Below, piece by piece: positions 40,144 through 48,404 of a stretch of DNA of 64,000 bases (position 1 is its first letter; every line of letters starts with the position of its first letter). The notes below the pieces were generated by a model, which had not been told where the DNA came from, made no database searches, and saw nothing but the letters and a program-made list of their open reading frames with translations. The DNA lies in the NCBI GenBank assembly GCA_963575745.1, contig CAUYUJ010019937.1, positions 195,562-259,561 on the forward strand, given 5' to 3'. The stretch comes from Prorocentrum cordatum (Eukaryota > Sar > Dinophyceae > Prorocentrales > Prorocentraceae). The translations under genes and the position numbers were made by a program.

Positions 40144-43100
40144 AAGAGAGAAAGAGAGAAAGAGAGAAAGAGAGAGAGAGAGAGAAATCAGAGAGAGAGA
40201 GAGAGAGCGATTATCGAGTAAGCCTAAGCGCCCGGAGCCCCGCGCGAATGTCGTGGGTTCGCGCCAGGCCCAGTGGCGGCGCCTCCGGCGCCGCCCCCGA
40301 GGACGCCCGGCCCCGATCCGAGAGAACCCCGCAGGGGGCTCCGAAGGTTTTTATAGATGCCTATGCACTGCCCCTCCAGGATCAGCAACTGCGTCGGGCA
40401 GCGCAATCAGCGCTACTTCTCGGGGATGGACAGACCTCCCTTTAGTAAAACGTGGTTTAGTGAAAACGACTTCGGGCCCAAACCTGGCGGGCGCAAGCCT
40501 GGAAAATAACGGCCACGGCGCCCACTCGAAAACCGAAAACGGACAATTCACTAATCGACGTGTCACTGTTGGGGGTTCTGTCCACCCCCGAACTTCGTGC
40601 AGTTCCTGGCGTACCTCGCGCTCTTCCTGCTGGCCACGGGCCTGGCCCCGTGGCCGGGGTTCCGCGACCGCTTCGCCGAGCAGGAGCCGGCGACGGCACA
40701 TAGGGCGTGCCTCGGACGTTGGGCTGTGGCTTGGTCTCGTCGTCGTTGGTGGGCCACGCCAGGAGGGGTCTTAGAAGCACCCTGTTCGAAAGCGCGGGCC
40801 TTGTCGTCTGTAGATGTAATTCAGGAGAGGAAAAAACACACAGACACAATTAATCCTCGATTCCCCAGAAAATATTGGAAAATATGGGAAGTGGGGGGGA
40901 AGACAGAAACCCAGAAAATATGGGAAAATATGGGGGACATTTTTATTTGTGTGTATTTATTTGTGTGTCCTGGGGCCCCTTCAGTAATGCCCGCGCCTTC
41001 TAATACGCAACCTCCTTCTAAGAAGTCTTCCCCCTCCCCCTACAGTATGCCCGGGTTAGTAGGTCGACCCTGTCAGATCAAGGGTGCCTTCGTGTCCTGT
41101 GTCTAGCGACCCATGCCTCCTACATTCTGTGGCAACTTGGCCCTCGGAAGGGTCTTGCGTCCTCTCGCGTGTCCTCTCCAATCAAGTCTGACCGTACCCC
41201 CCTCTGCGCGCCGCCAGGTTGGGGCTTGAGGCAGCGCCACGTTGCCCTCGTCGGGCATCCTCGGGGCGCGGCGGAGAAACTGTGTCGAGTCCTCGCCCGC
41301 CCCAAAAGGTGCGCGTTGCTAACCACACCCCAGGCAAACCACACTCGGGCCGGACGGAAGGGTAGGATAGGGGAAGGGGTGAATTGCGAATGATTGCGAA
41401 ATCTGCTGCATCCCGCTGGTTTCGGCCCCGCCGCCGGGCCCAGTCCTCGATACATGGGCGCCTCCGGGCGCCAGGAGGCGCCACGGAGCCAGCTACGTGA
41501 GCTGATTCTCTACCGTGCCCTTGGCTATCCCTCCCTTTCGGACCCCCCGACACACCATTCGGAGCCGCCGAGCAGGAGCTCGACCTCTGGCTCGGCCCGT
41601 TGAGTCTGCTGAGGCTGCCGTCCGACTTCTCGCACGCCCTCAGCCTGTCTGTCTTCCCGGCGGCGCTCGGGCTGCTGCTGACGAGGCAGGCCAGCCACGG
41701 CCGGGGGGAGCCGTGGCCTGTTCAGAGGAGAAGCGGGAAGTTGTCGTCGACGTACGCACATGAATCCCCAGTCTTTTACCACAGTTCGCATCCGTGACAT
41801 GGGGAATGAATCGTGTGTTAGCGTTAGGTCGGGCCTGTCCCTCTACAGGAGAACTATTTAAAAATAGGCCAAACATAATCTCGGGACGATGTTTGGTGTA
41901 TGTTTCATGTATTTGTTGGTGTATGTTTGGGGTATTTCTACTTTGTCGCCCAACATCCCCCTGTAATGGGACAGGCCCGACTTAACGCTAGCGTCGAAGG
42001 TCTCGCGGCTTGGATTGGTCTCTCGTGCTGTCTGGGCCGGAGGACCGCAGCGGCATGGTCCGCTCGCGGTGCACGTATCCATGTCCGTACTTCAGGAGAG
42101 GAAAAAAAACAGACACAATTAATCGTCGATTCCCCAGAAAGTATTGGAAAACATGGGGAGTGGGGGGGAAGACAGAAACGCAGAAAATATGGGAAATCAT
42201 GGTGAATCCTGTTTTTGATGTGTATTATATGTGTATGTGTGTGTGTCGCAGGGCCCCTTCATGTACGTACTTCGGCGCGCGCGTCCTCGTGCGCTTTCCC
42301 TATCAGAGGAGGGAAAGGGTACCGACACCGCCATCCTTCGCTCATTGCCACGGCCACGGCCAGGTTCGCCTCGAACGCCTGATCTGAACGCCCTCCAGGG
42401 GAGGTCAGTGGAGCAGCGGCTCCCTATCAGAGGAGGAACAGGTACCAACACCGCCACCCTTCGCTCATCGCCACGGCCAGATTCGCCTCGAACGCCTGAT
42501 CTGAACGCCCTCCAGGGGAGGTCAGTGGAGCAGCGGCACGCGTATCTTTTTATTCCCTACCTAGGCTCTGCCTAGAAGGGTTCTTACTCTCTTAGCTTAA
42601 AGGGGCCGGGCAGTGGAAAGCGCCCCGGGCGGTTCCCCGAGTCCCCTGGGAGCGGTTCCCCCCAGTTCCCTGGGAGTTTTAGCTTTAGTTTTAGTTTTAG
42701 TTTTAGCTTTGCTTTAGCTTAGCTTTAGCTTAGTTGTAGCTTAGCTTTAGCTTAGCGTTTCGCTTAGCTTTTCGCTTAGCGTTTAGCTTTAGCTTAGCTT
42801 TAGCTTAGCTTTAGCTTAGCTTTAGCTTAGCTGTAGTTTAGCTGTAGCTTAGCTTTAGTTTAGCTTGAGCTTAGCTTTAGCTTAGCTTTAGCTTAGCTCT
42901 TGCTCAGCTTTAGCTTAGCTTTAGCTTAGCTTTAGCTTAGCTTTAGCTTATATTTAGCTTAGCTTTAGCTTAGCTTTAGCTTAGCTTTAGCTTAACTTTT
43001 GCTTAGCTTTAGCTTAGCTTTAGCTTTAGCTTAGCTTTAGCTTAGCTGTGGCTTAGCTTTAGCTTAGCTTTAGCTTAGCTTTAGCTTAGCTTTAGCTTAG

Positions 43101-45067
43101 CGTTACTGTTACTACAAATGCTGCTTTCCTAGGGGTTCCAACTCCTAGGTAGGGTCGCACTGGGATAATTTCTATAGTCCTGGAGCCCCCAGGATGTGGC
43201 CCCACAGGCCTTGATCCCCCCCCCTCAACGCGGTCCCAGACACGCGATGTCCTATTCTTTCCAATACGATGCCCCCGAACGTCCCGACACGTTCACCAGG
43301 ACCAGCTTTGCATCCCGAGTCGATTTCCGACGGTCCTTGGTCCTGGCGAGGGCCCCCAGAGGCCATAAGACTTAAGAGCCTATAAATTCCCTACCTAGGC
43401 TCTGCCTAGAAGGGTTCTTACTCTCTTAGCTTAAAGGGGCCGGGCAGTGGAACACGCCCCGGGCGGTTCCCCCAGTCCCCTGGGAGCGGTTCCCCCCAGT
43501 CCCCTGGGAACTTTAGCTTTAGCTTTAGCTTTAGCTTTAACTTAGCTTTAGCTTAGCTGTAGCTTAGCGTTTCGCTTAGCTTTTCGCTTAGCGTTTAGCT
43601 TAGCTTTAGCTTAGCTTTAGCTCAGCTTTAGCTTAGCTTGAGCAGCTTAGCTTTAGCTTAGCGTTAGCTTAGCTTTAGCTTAACTGTATCTTAGCTGTAG
43701 CTTAGCTGTTGCTCAGCTTTAGCTTAGCTTTAGCTTATATTTAGCTTAGCTTTAGCTTAGCATTAGCTTAGCTTTAGCTTAACTTTAGCTTAGCTTTGGC
43801 TTAGCTTTAGCTTTAGCTTAGCTTTAGCTTAGCTTTAGCTTAGCTTTAGCTTAGCTTTAGCTTAGCGTTACTGTTACTACTAATGCGGCTTTCCTAGGGG
43901 TTCCAACTCCTAGGTAGGGTCGCACTGGGGTAATATTTAAATCCTGAAGCTCTCACGGACGCCCTTCCGCGCCCTTTATGCCGCCCCCCATTTCGGCGCA
44001 CCCCTCACGCAGATTCTTGGCCTCAGAGTGCCAGGAATGGCGTTCTGGGAGGAGATGCTGGCATCGGAATGCCAGACATGGCGTCGTTAGATCTTTGCGA
44101 AAGGTACGGGCGCGACCTCGACCCTTTCGGGTTGAGCGCCGCCCCCGTGCCCTTCCCCAGGGACCGCCCCGTGGAGGCTGGACATGGCCCCCTGGGTTTC
44201 CGAGCGGCTATGGCCGCCCCGTCGCGCTGACACTCCGCGGCGCGCTCAAGCGCCACGGAGCCAGCGCGGCAGGACGACCACGGCCGCCCAGAAGCCCCCC
44301 TCCCTCGGGAGCCTCTCGCCGAGAAGCCCCCGGAGGAAGGCGCAGCTGCGCCTCGTCGACGCTTTTCTGGGGGCGCCGCGGTGGGCGGCGGTGGTGAGCG
44401 GCGCAAGCCGGGTCTCAACGCATCGCTACGATTCCGCCGTGACGCGGTGGAGGGCTCGGCCCAGCGCCAGCGGCACGGTGTGGAGACAATGCCGTCGCCG
44501 TTTTGAGATCAATATGTCTTGGGTCATGGGTGGGTGGGACACGTCCAACAGGCTGCGAGTTTGGGCTCGTGGACCCTAAACCCTAAACCCTAAACCTGTC
44601 ATGATTCCTTCACGACGCGAGCAGGTCTGCAGTTGGTTTTCGCTCTCTCCAGGGTGAGAAACCCAGCTCCCCCAGCTTCGATGTCTGCTCATGTGGGCCT
44701 TGGGCGGCGACACCGAAGTCAGCGGTTCCCGCATTCGGACCCCACTTGCACCGCATTTGGCCCTCCTCCTGCTCATCCTCGCCCCTGCTGTTCCTCCGCC
44801 CCCTCCTCGTTCTTCCCGTCTCCCTTGGGAGGAGGCGAATCTGGTCTAAATCCTGTCCCAATATGTGTTCCAAATCCGATCCGAGTCTAGCCCAAAGCGG
44901 ACAGCGCCGGGGGGCACGTGGAGAGCAGACACCAAGAGCTCCACAGGGGGGATGCGGACAAAAACGCACAAGGGGATGCGGAACAAATAACACACTCTCA
45001 CACGCTCTCACACATTCTCTCACACACGCACACACGCACGCACACAAACACACACAAACACACACAA

Positions 45068-45105
<38 letters not shown>

Positions 45106-45416
45106 GTATACATACACGCAAAAACACGCGGGCTGGTCAAGGGGATGCGGACAGAAACGCATGGGCTGAACAAGGGGCTGCGGACAAAACACGAGTTGGG
45201 TGTTTATATTGCATCCCCTTGGGCCACGTGGGCTCCCGTGGAACAGACACCGACGTCTACCTCCAGCCGTGGCCGGCCAGCGAGGCTCTGGATAATGAGC
45301 TGGGGCCTCACCGCGCAGGAGTGCGCGCCGTGGTTGGCCCGATGCTGTCCGGGGCACCCGCGCGACCGGGGCCTGTGCACGAACTGGACCGACGTGATGG
45401 GCAAGAGCCCCATCAG
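39480..45416 (+). CDS. DHHC-type protein S-acyltransferase (palmitoyltransferase), split gene
   Basis: Six exons encode, in family order: a transmembrane segment and DPG motif (39480-39814), the Cys-rich domain (40032-40100), the NCVG segment (40380-40419), TM3 (40597-40683), TM4 (41576-41685), and a TTxE-like and aromatic-Asn motif block (45285-45416). Joined reading gives [44 protein letters not shown], then [52 protein letters not shown] and TNWTDVMG. Family members transfer palmitate to cytosolic Cys residues of membrane proteins. Introns 1, 2 and 4 read as GA-AG and intron 5 as GC-AG. Intron 3 lacks standard ends. The catalytic Cys of DHHC is Ser in this model. An alternative join, using CACT repeats at 40090 and 40366, gives [13 protein letters not shown] but adds a residue and loses the conserved Trp. 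The N-terminal exon(s) and the stop are not identified. Confidence 0.8.
39814..40018 (+). mobile_element. TIR element family A, copy 1, forming intron 1 of the palmitoyltransferase
   Basis: Inverted ends match at 19 of 21 positions (left GGATGCAACTTCTGGGAGG; right, read on the other strand, GGAGGCAACTACTGGGAGG). The interior is a string of GCTTAATCC(C/G)G words after GGTCCGAAATCTGGC. The intron runs 39815-40031, and GGCAGT lies just outside or inside both ends (39805-39810 and 40022-40027), probably part of a decayed target duplication. Confidence 0.85.
40032..40100 (+). CDS. Palmitoyltransferase exon B: Cys-rich core up to DHHS
   Basis: Completes Arg and reads [17 protein letters not shown], then DHHSMW. 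The Cys/His spacing matches the DHHC-CRD consensus (KPxRxHHCxxCxxCVxxxDHHC). A Ser codon (TCA, 40093-40095) occupies the catalytic Cys position. The exon ends ATGTG before GACC. Confidence 0.8.
40108..40207 (+). repeat. GA microsatellite in intron 2
   Basis: (GAGA)n with GAAA interruptions, beginning seven bases inside intron 2 of the palmitoyltransferase gene. Confidence 0.95.
40380..40419 (+). CDS. Palmitoyltransferase exon C: NCVG segment
   Basis: Completes Trp and reads [13 protein letters not shown], the conserved block that follows DHHC in the family (consensus INNCVGxxNxRYF). It is preceded by CCCCTCCAG (acceptor) and ends exactly where the family E element starts. Confidence 0.8.
40420..40591 (+). 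mobile_element. TIR element family E, copy 3, inserted in the palmitoyltransferase frame
   Basis: The left end is TCGGGGATGGACAGACC; the right end, read on the other strand, is TCGGGGGTGGACAGAACC. It is flanked by an exact 5-base duplication, ACTTC (40415-40419 and 40592-40596). Removing the element plus one ACTTC joins NQRYF to VQFLAYL in frame, which matches the family. None of the possible boundaries within the repeat gives GT-AG, GC-AG or GA-AG. Confidence 0.9.
40597..40683 (+). CDS. Palmitoyltransferase exon D: third membrane segment
   Basis: Reads [18 protein letters not shown], then [11 protein letters not shown]. It ends at CAG before GAGCCGG. GCCGAGCAGGAG (40675-40686) recurs at 41567-41578, so the splice position can be placed as GAG...CAG between the repeats. 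Confidence 0.8.
40821..40983 (+). mobile_element. Family B element, copy 4, with GTAAT duplication, in intron 4
   Basis: Runs from TCAGGAGAGGAAAAAACACA to GTCCTGGGGCCCCTTCA. It is flanked by an exact 5-base duplication, GTAAT (40816-40820 and 40984-40988). The interior has CCCAGAAAATATGGGAAAAT-like direct repeats. Confidence 0.85.
41310..41555 (+). mobile_element. TIR element family J, copy 2, in intron 4
   Basis: The left end GGCCGGACGGAAGGGTAGGA and right end CCTTTCGGACCCCCCGA are partly inverted. The interior CCGCCGCCGGGCCCAGTCCT and CGATACATGGGCGCCTCCGG match 39260-39454. CACAC at about 41328 and 41550 may be the target duplication. Confidence 0.7.
41576..41685 (+). CDS. Palmitoyltransferase exon E: loop and fourth membrane segment
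   Basis: Reads [20 protein letters not shown], then [16 protein letters not shown], and ends AG before GCAGG (a GC donor). It continues exactly from exon D as FAEQ-ELDLW. Confidence 0.75.
41819..41990. mobile_element. TIR element family F, copy 1, in intron 5
   Basis: The left end TAGCGTTAGGTCGGGCCTGT and the right end, read on the other strand, TAGCGTTAAGTCGGGCCTGT form a TIR of about 30 bases. The interior has TGTTTGGTGTATGTTTCATG-like AT-rich sequence. A related copy is at 63368-63530. Confidence 0.85.
42091..42262 (+). mobile_element. Family B element, copy 5, with GTAC duplication
   Basis: TTCAGGAGAGGAAAAAAAAC to GCAGGGCCCCTTCAT, flanked by GTAC (42087-42090 and 42263-42266). The interior is almost the same as copy 4 at the left end. 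Confidence 0.8.
42295..42540 (+). repeat. Dispersed repeat family K, two tandem copies
   Basis: GGTACCGACACCGCCATCCT and GGTACCAACACCGCCACCCT start two copies of about 120 bases; each runs through TTCGCCTCGAACGCCTGATC to GGGGAGGTCAGTGGAGCAGC. Related single copies are at 45675-45830 and 63600-63755. Confidence 0.75.
42555..43154. mobile_element. CCCTACCTAGG-ended element with a TAGCTT array, copy 1
   Basis: Inverted ends CCCTACCTAGG / CCTAGGTAGGG enclose a shared left part (GGGGCCGGGCAGTGGAAAGC, GGCGGTTCCCC), an array of about 430 bases of TTTAGCTTAGC 11-12-mers (42672-43108) and a shared right part (GTTACTGTTACTAC). Confidence 0.8.
43155..43388. other. Spacer between the two TAGCTT elements
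   Basis: Unique sequence of about 230 bases with no recognised feature; part of intron 5 of the palmitoyltransferase gene in my model. Confidence 0.4.
43389..43919. mobile_element. CCCTACCTAGG-ended element with a TAGCTT array, copy 2
   Basis: Same ends and flanking blocks as 42555-43154, with a shorter array (43512-43868). Array variants such as GCGTTTCGCTTAGC occur in the same relative place in both copies, so the array was copied along with the ends. Confidence 0.8.
44069..44230 (+). CDS. Possible short exon or gene, 53 codons
   Basis: Encodes [20 protein letters not shown] and then [14 protein letters not shown] up to TGA. The composition is balanced, unlike neighbouring frames. It lies inside intron 5 of the palmitoyltransferase, whose exon E to F join needs no extra exon, so it would be an independent or unused exon. 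Overlapping frames on both strands are also open, so the case is weak. Confidence 0.2.
   Translation: MPDMASLDLCERYGRDLDPFGLSAAPVPFPRDRPVEAGHGPLGFRAAMAAPSR
44574..44594. repeat. Interstitial telomere-type repeat (CCCTAAA)3
   Basis: Three exact CCCTAAA units, followed by CC. TTTAGGG is the plant-type telomere repeat reported for dinoflagellates. It is internal, with unrelated sequence on both sides. Confidence 0.85.
44600..44985. other. Stretch with no supported gene
   Basis: Unique sequence after the telomere-type repeat. The frame on the + strand is open across it but has no domain. It ends at the CA repeat. Confidence 0.35.
44988..45120 (+). repeat. CA microsatellite with a TA core
   Basis: ACACTCTCACA words, then (CA)n interrupted by AAACACA, then (TA)n at 45082-45106. 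Confidence 0.95.
45285..45416 (+). CDS. Palmitoyltransferase exon F: end of TM4, TTxE-like and Asn motif
   Basis: Completes Arg and reads [20 protein letters not shown], then [25 protein letters not shown] corresponds to the family's G(L)TTxE, and [13 protein letters not shown] to the DLGxxxNxxxVFG block. The acceptor is CGAG before GCTC; CGAGGC repeats at 41682 and 45281 bracket intron 5. AG before GTGCGA at 45417 may be the next donor; read through, the frame stops at 45523-45525. Confidence 0.75.
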
Positions 45417-45450
45417 GTGCGAGGGGAGGGCAATTCTCAGGGGGGAGGTT

Positions 45451-45672
45451 CGGAGGTCGGAGGCAACTCCTGGGAAGTCAACTTCTGACTTTTCCTGGCC
45501 CGACATATGGCTTAATCCGGCTTGATCCCGCTTCATCCGGCTGAATCTCGCTCAATTCGGCTCATTCCCGTTGAATCCGCGGCCTAATTTGGCGCAACAG
45601 CCACCCAATGGCGCTTACTTCTCTTTGATCTTTCCGACGAAGACCTCCCAGTAGCAATTTGCCTCCACGGGG
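45451..45672 (+). mobile_element. TIR element family A, copy 2
   Basis: Ends GGAGGCAACTCCTGGGAAGT and GACCTCCCAGTAGCAATTTG with interior GGCTTAATCCGGCTTGATCC-type words, as at 39814-40018. It follows palmitoyltransferase exon F closely and may be the next intron. Confidence 0.8.
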
Positions 45673-45674
45673 GG

Positions 45675-45830
45675 GAACAGGTACCCCTGCCGCTGCCCTC
45701 GCCGCGTCGTCGCCTTTTTGGGCCTCCTGGGAGAGGCCCTCGTCGCCACGGCTGGGTGCGCCTCGGAATTCTGGCCAGGACGCGCCCTGGGGGAGGTCCC
45801 GGGAGCCGCGGGATCGGTACCTTTTCAGGG
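45675..45830 (+). repeat. Dispersed repeat family K, copy 3
   Basis: GGTACCCCTGCCGCTGCCCT near the left and GCGGGATCGGTACCTTTTC near the right are roughly inverted. TTTTTGGGCCTCC...GAGGCCCTCGT and GGTTCGCCTC-like words match 63600-63755. Confidence 0.65.
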
Positions 45831-45975
45831 GGGGGGAAAACAGACAGACACAATTCGTCGTCGACCCCCGAGAAAATATAGGAAAGTATTGGAATTGGGC
45901 GGGAAGACAGAAAACCAGAAAATGTAGGACAATATGGGGAATCAATTTATTTATGTGCATTTATTTGTGTGCCCT
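45823..45975 (+). mobile_element. Family B element, copy 6
   Basis: TTTTCAGGGGGGGGGAAAAC, GACACAATTCGTCGTCGACC and ATTTATTTGTGTGCCC in family order. Its left edge overlaps the right end of family K. Confidence 0.7.
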
Positions 45976-46350
45976 TGTGCGTCTCGGGCTTTCTGGGCAG
46001 GGGCGCCAAAGGGCCGAGGCGCAGTGGTCGTGCATCAACAGCCTGGCCTCCAGGAGGCCAGGCGTGTCTCAGCAGCATCTACGCCTCTATGTTTGTCCTG
46101 GGGGCGCAGCGACCGGTTAATGCAAATCTTGCCCGCAAGGCGAGGAGGACCCAGGCATGTTTCCCACGCCCTCTTTCTTCCGGACCTTCCACCCAGAAAG
46201 TCAGGAAAGATGTTCATGTCTGTTCTGTCTAGGTGTGTCTGGTTATGTCTCGATAGCTTCGGGTTGTATCGTTTCATCGTTTATGTATGTTTGGCTGGTG
46301 CGATCATGATATGTATGACGATGATGATTCTAAAGATGAGGATGAGGATG
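45976..46350. other. Stretch with no supported gene
   Basis: A + strand frame here contains QGRQRAEAQWSCINSLASRR and stops at 46118-46120. The balanced composition could be a C-terminal exon, but no motif or splice link supports it. Short ATGATG and GATGAG runs follow near 46315-46352. Confidence 0.3.
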
Positions 46351-46354
46351 ATAC

Positions 46355-46519
46355 TCAGGAGGGAAAAAAGCACACAGACACAATTAATCGTCGACTCCCC
46401 TAGAAAATATGGGAAAATATGGGAAGTGGGGGGGAAGACAAAAACCCAGAAAATATGGGAAAATATGGGGAACATTTTTATTTGTGTGTATTTATTTGTG
46501 TGTCCTGGGGCCCCTTCAG
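46355..46519 (+). mobile_element. Family B element, copy 7, with ATAC duplication
   Basis: TCAGGAGGGAAAAAAGCACA to TGTCCTGGGGCCCCTTCAG, flanked by ATAC (46351-46354 and 46520-46523). The interior CCCAGAAAATATGGGAAAAT occurs in direct repeat. Confidence 0.85.
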
Positions 46520-46524
46520 ATACG

Positions 46525-47515
46525 GGTGACATCAGGCACAGGGGGAGGGAAGCCCAGACATGCTCGCGTCTTGAAGGTGGCATGGCAGAATTTTTGTCCC
46601 TGTAGTCTCGGCCTCTGGGGGGCCTCTCGCTGGGCCCTGGCCGGGCTTCCCGGGACCGTCAAAGAGCGATTCGGGATGAGAAGCCAGCCCCGGGGAAAAG
46701 GTTGGAATTTCCCGGGACCCGTATTGATCGGGAGCGGAAAAGAGGGGGGTGATGACTAGGGGGGGGTGGATTTCATGGCGCGGACCATGGTTTTTCCCCA
46801 GATTTCATGGCGCCTCTTCTTATTTTATTACGTCCCAGGCCCCCCCGCTGGGCCGCGCACATGCCGCCGGTCATGATTTGCACCCCCCCCTCTTGGACAC
46901 CCCCCTCTTGGCCGCTCCCGTATTGACAATATCCAGACATCGCATGTTTGGGAATGTGCTCCTACTGCCGTCCTTGCGACGTTTTCGCTTTGGGGGTCCT
47001 CCTGGGAGGTCCTCTTCGCCACGGCTGGATTCGCCTGAGATCTCCGCGCGGATTTCCTGGAATGGCGCCTAGACCCCGTGACGGCGCCTCTGGCGCCGTC
47101 CCTGGCGCGCTCCGCGCGCCCGAGAGAGGGGTCCAGCGCAGATCCACGAAGTCCGCGGAGACTTAGAGGTTGACGTCGTTACCAATATTTGCGGTGGGCC
47201 TCTTCCCGAGGGAAGATGCTCCCGATCTCGGCGATGGTGGTGATATCCGGGCCTCCTAGGTGGCCGACTTCTTAACTATCGCTTACACCGAAGTCTAGGA
47301 TCATCCGTTCCCAGTGGTGGCAGCCCCCAGTGTTGGTCTTGGTGCCCACTTCCAGGCCTCCAGCGAACGGCTATGTTTGCAAGGGCGCCCTCGAGAGCGC
47401 AAAGTTGTTCGCGCTTTGCGATTCGGCTCCGATTTCTCCTCCTCTTCTCCACTTGGGGGCGGCGCGAGAGCGCGAAGTTCTTCGCGCTCCGCGCAGGGCG
47501 AGAGCTCCAAGTACA
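46525..47515. other. Stretch with no supported gene; partial family K near 46965-47060
   Basis: 46965-47060 shares GGTCCTCCTGGGAGGTCCTC and GCCACGGCTGGATTCGCCTG with family K. 47385-47500 has repeated GAGAGCGCGAAGTTCTTCGC words, which recur at 47705-47790. No domain is visible in any frame. Confidence 0.4.
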
Positions 47516-47652
47516 GTACCCTTGCATCCTTGCCTCCTCGGTCCATCCTTGGCCGCTTTCGCTGGCCGCGCCCCGCTCGAGAAGCTTCGAAATGGCCTCC
47601 CAAGGCCTTCGCATCCTTACTCGTGCATCCTTCTGATACGGGTCGACTGTAG
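47515..47652 (+). mobile_element. Element family I, copy 2 (partial left end)
   Basis: CCTTGCATCCTTGCCTCCTC through TGGCCGCGCCCCGCTCGAGA to GATACGGGTCGACTGTA. It matches 39120-39254 closely; the left TIR is not clear. Confidence 0.7.
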
Positions 47653-48014
47653 GGCCTCTTCTGTGTGTGTGTGTGTGCAGTGCCTTCTCTCCCTCTGCAG
47701 GGCGCCCTCGAGAGCGCGAAGTTAATCGCGCTTTGCGCTTCGCACTTCGGCTCCGAGAGCGCGAAGTTCTTCGCGCTCTCGCGCTGCGCGAGTGCGCGAC
47801 GTGAGGCGCCGGCGCCCTCGGTTTGGGCAGTGCCTCCCCCTCCCTCTGCTAGGTGGCTGCTGCCCCTCTCGCCGGCCCGGCCCGCGCGGGGGCCGGGCGG
47901 AGGGCCGACGGACACCATTTGAGCGGCGTCTCCGGCGCCGCGGCGCGGAGGAGGAGCTGCCGGAGGGGGGGGGGAGAAGGGGGGGGAGAGGGGGGGGGGG
48001 CGATACACGGGGGG
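47653..48014. other. GC-rich stretch with no supported gene
   Basis: Contains a GT run (47665-47680), GAGAGCGCGAAGTT words and a G-rich tract with GGGGGG runs at 47960-48020. Nothing else is recognised. Confidence 0.4.
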
Positions 48015-48195
48015 AGCGATACAGTCAACCCGCATAGCAAGGATGGGCCACTTTCCTACTCTTGCATCCTTCCCTCCTCGGCCCATCCTTGGCCATTTGC
48101 GTTGGCCGCGCCCCGCTCGAAAAGCTTCGAAATGTGCGTCCAAGGACCTCGCATCAGTAATCGTGCGTCCTTATTATACGTGCCGCCTGTAAATG
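48015..48195 (+). mobile_element. TIR element family I, copy 3
   Basis: Left end ACAGTCAACCCGCATAGC; right end TACGTGCCGCCTGTAA. The interior GCATCCTTCCCTCCTCGGCC and GGCCGCGCCCCGCTCGAAAA matches copies 1 and 2. Confidence 0.75.
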
Positions 48196-48224
48196 AGGGG
48201 CGATGAAAGCAGATAATTGGACAT

Positions 48225-48402
48225 GGAAATATTTCGGTCGCGATCGGTAGCGACCGATCGGCATTCCAAATCGGTTGCGACCGATCGCGGCCGATCCCCA
48301 GATCTGTCGCGACCGGTCGCCACCGATCGCGACCGATCGGTCGCGACGGGTCGGTCGCAACCGATTTTAAAGCACATCGGTCGCGATCGCTACCGAAATT
48401 CT
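48225..48402. mobile_element. Element built of GGTCGCGACCGAT words, with inverted ends
   Basis: Left TTTCGGTCGCGATCGGTAGC is mirrored by right GCGATCGCTACCGAAATT. The interior holds about ten ATCGGTCGCGACCGAT half or full palindromes. The 32565 copy of the downstream repeat lacks this sequence, so it is an insertion or a local array next to composite repeat P. Confidence 0.7.
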
Positions 48403-48404
48403 TC

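Noticed and set aside
42672-43868. Possible CRISPR array in the TAGCTT repeats
   Set aside because: Units are 11-12 bases with no unique spacers, and the setting is a eukaryotic nuclear genome; this is satellite DNA.
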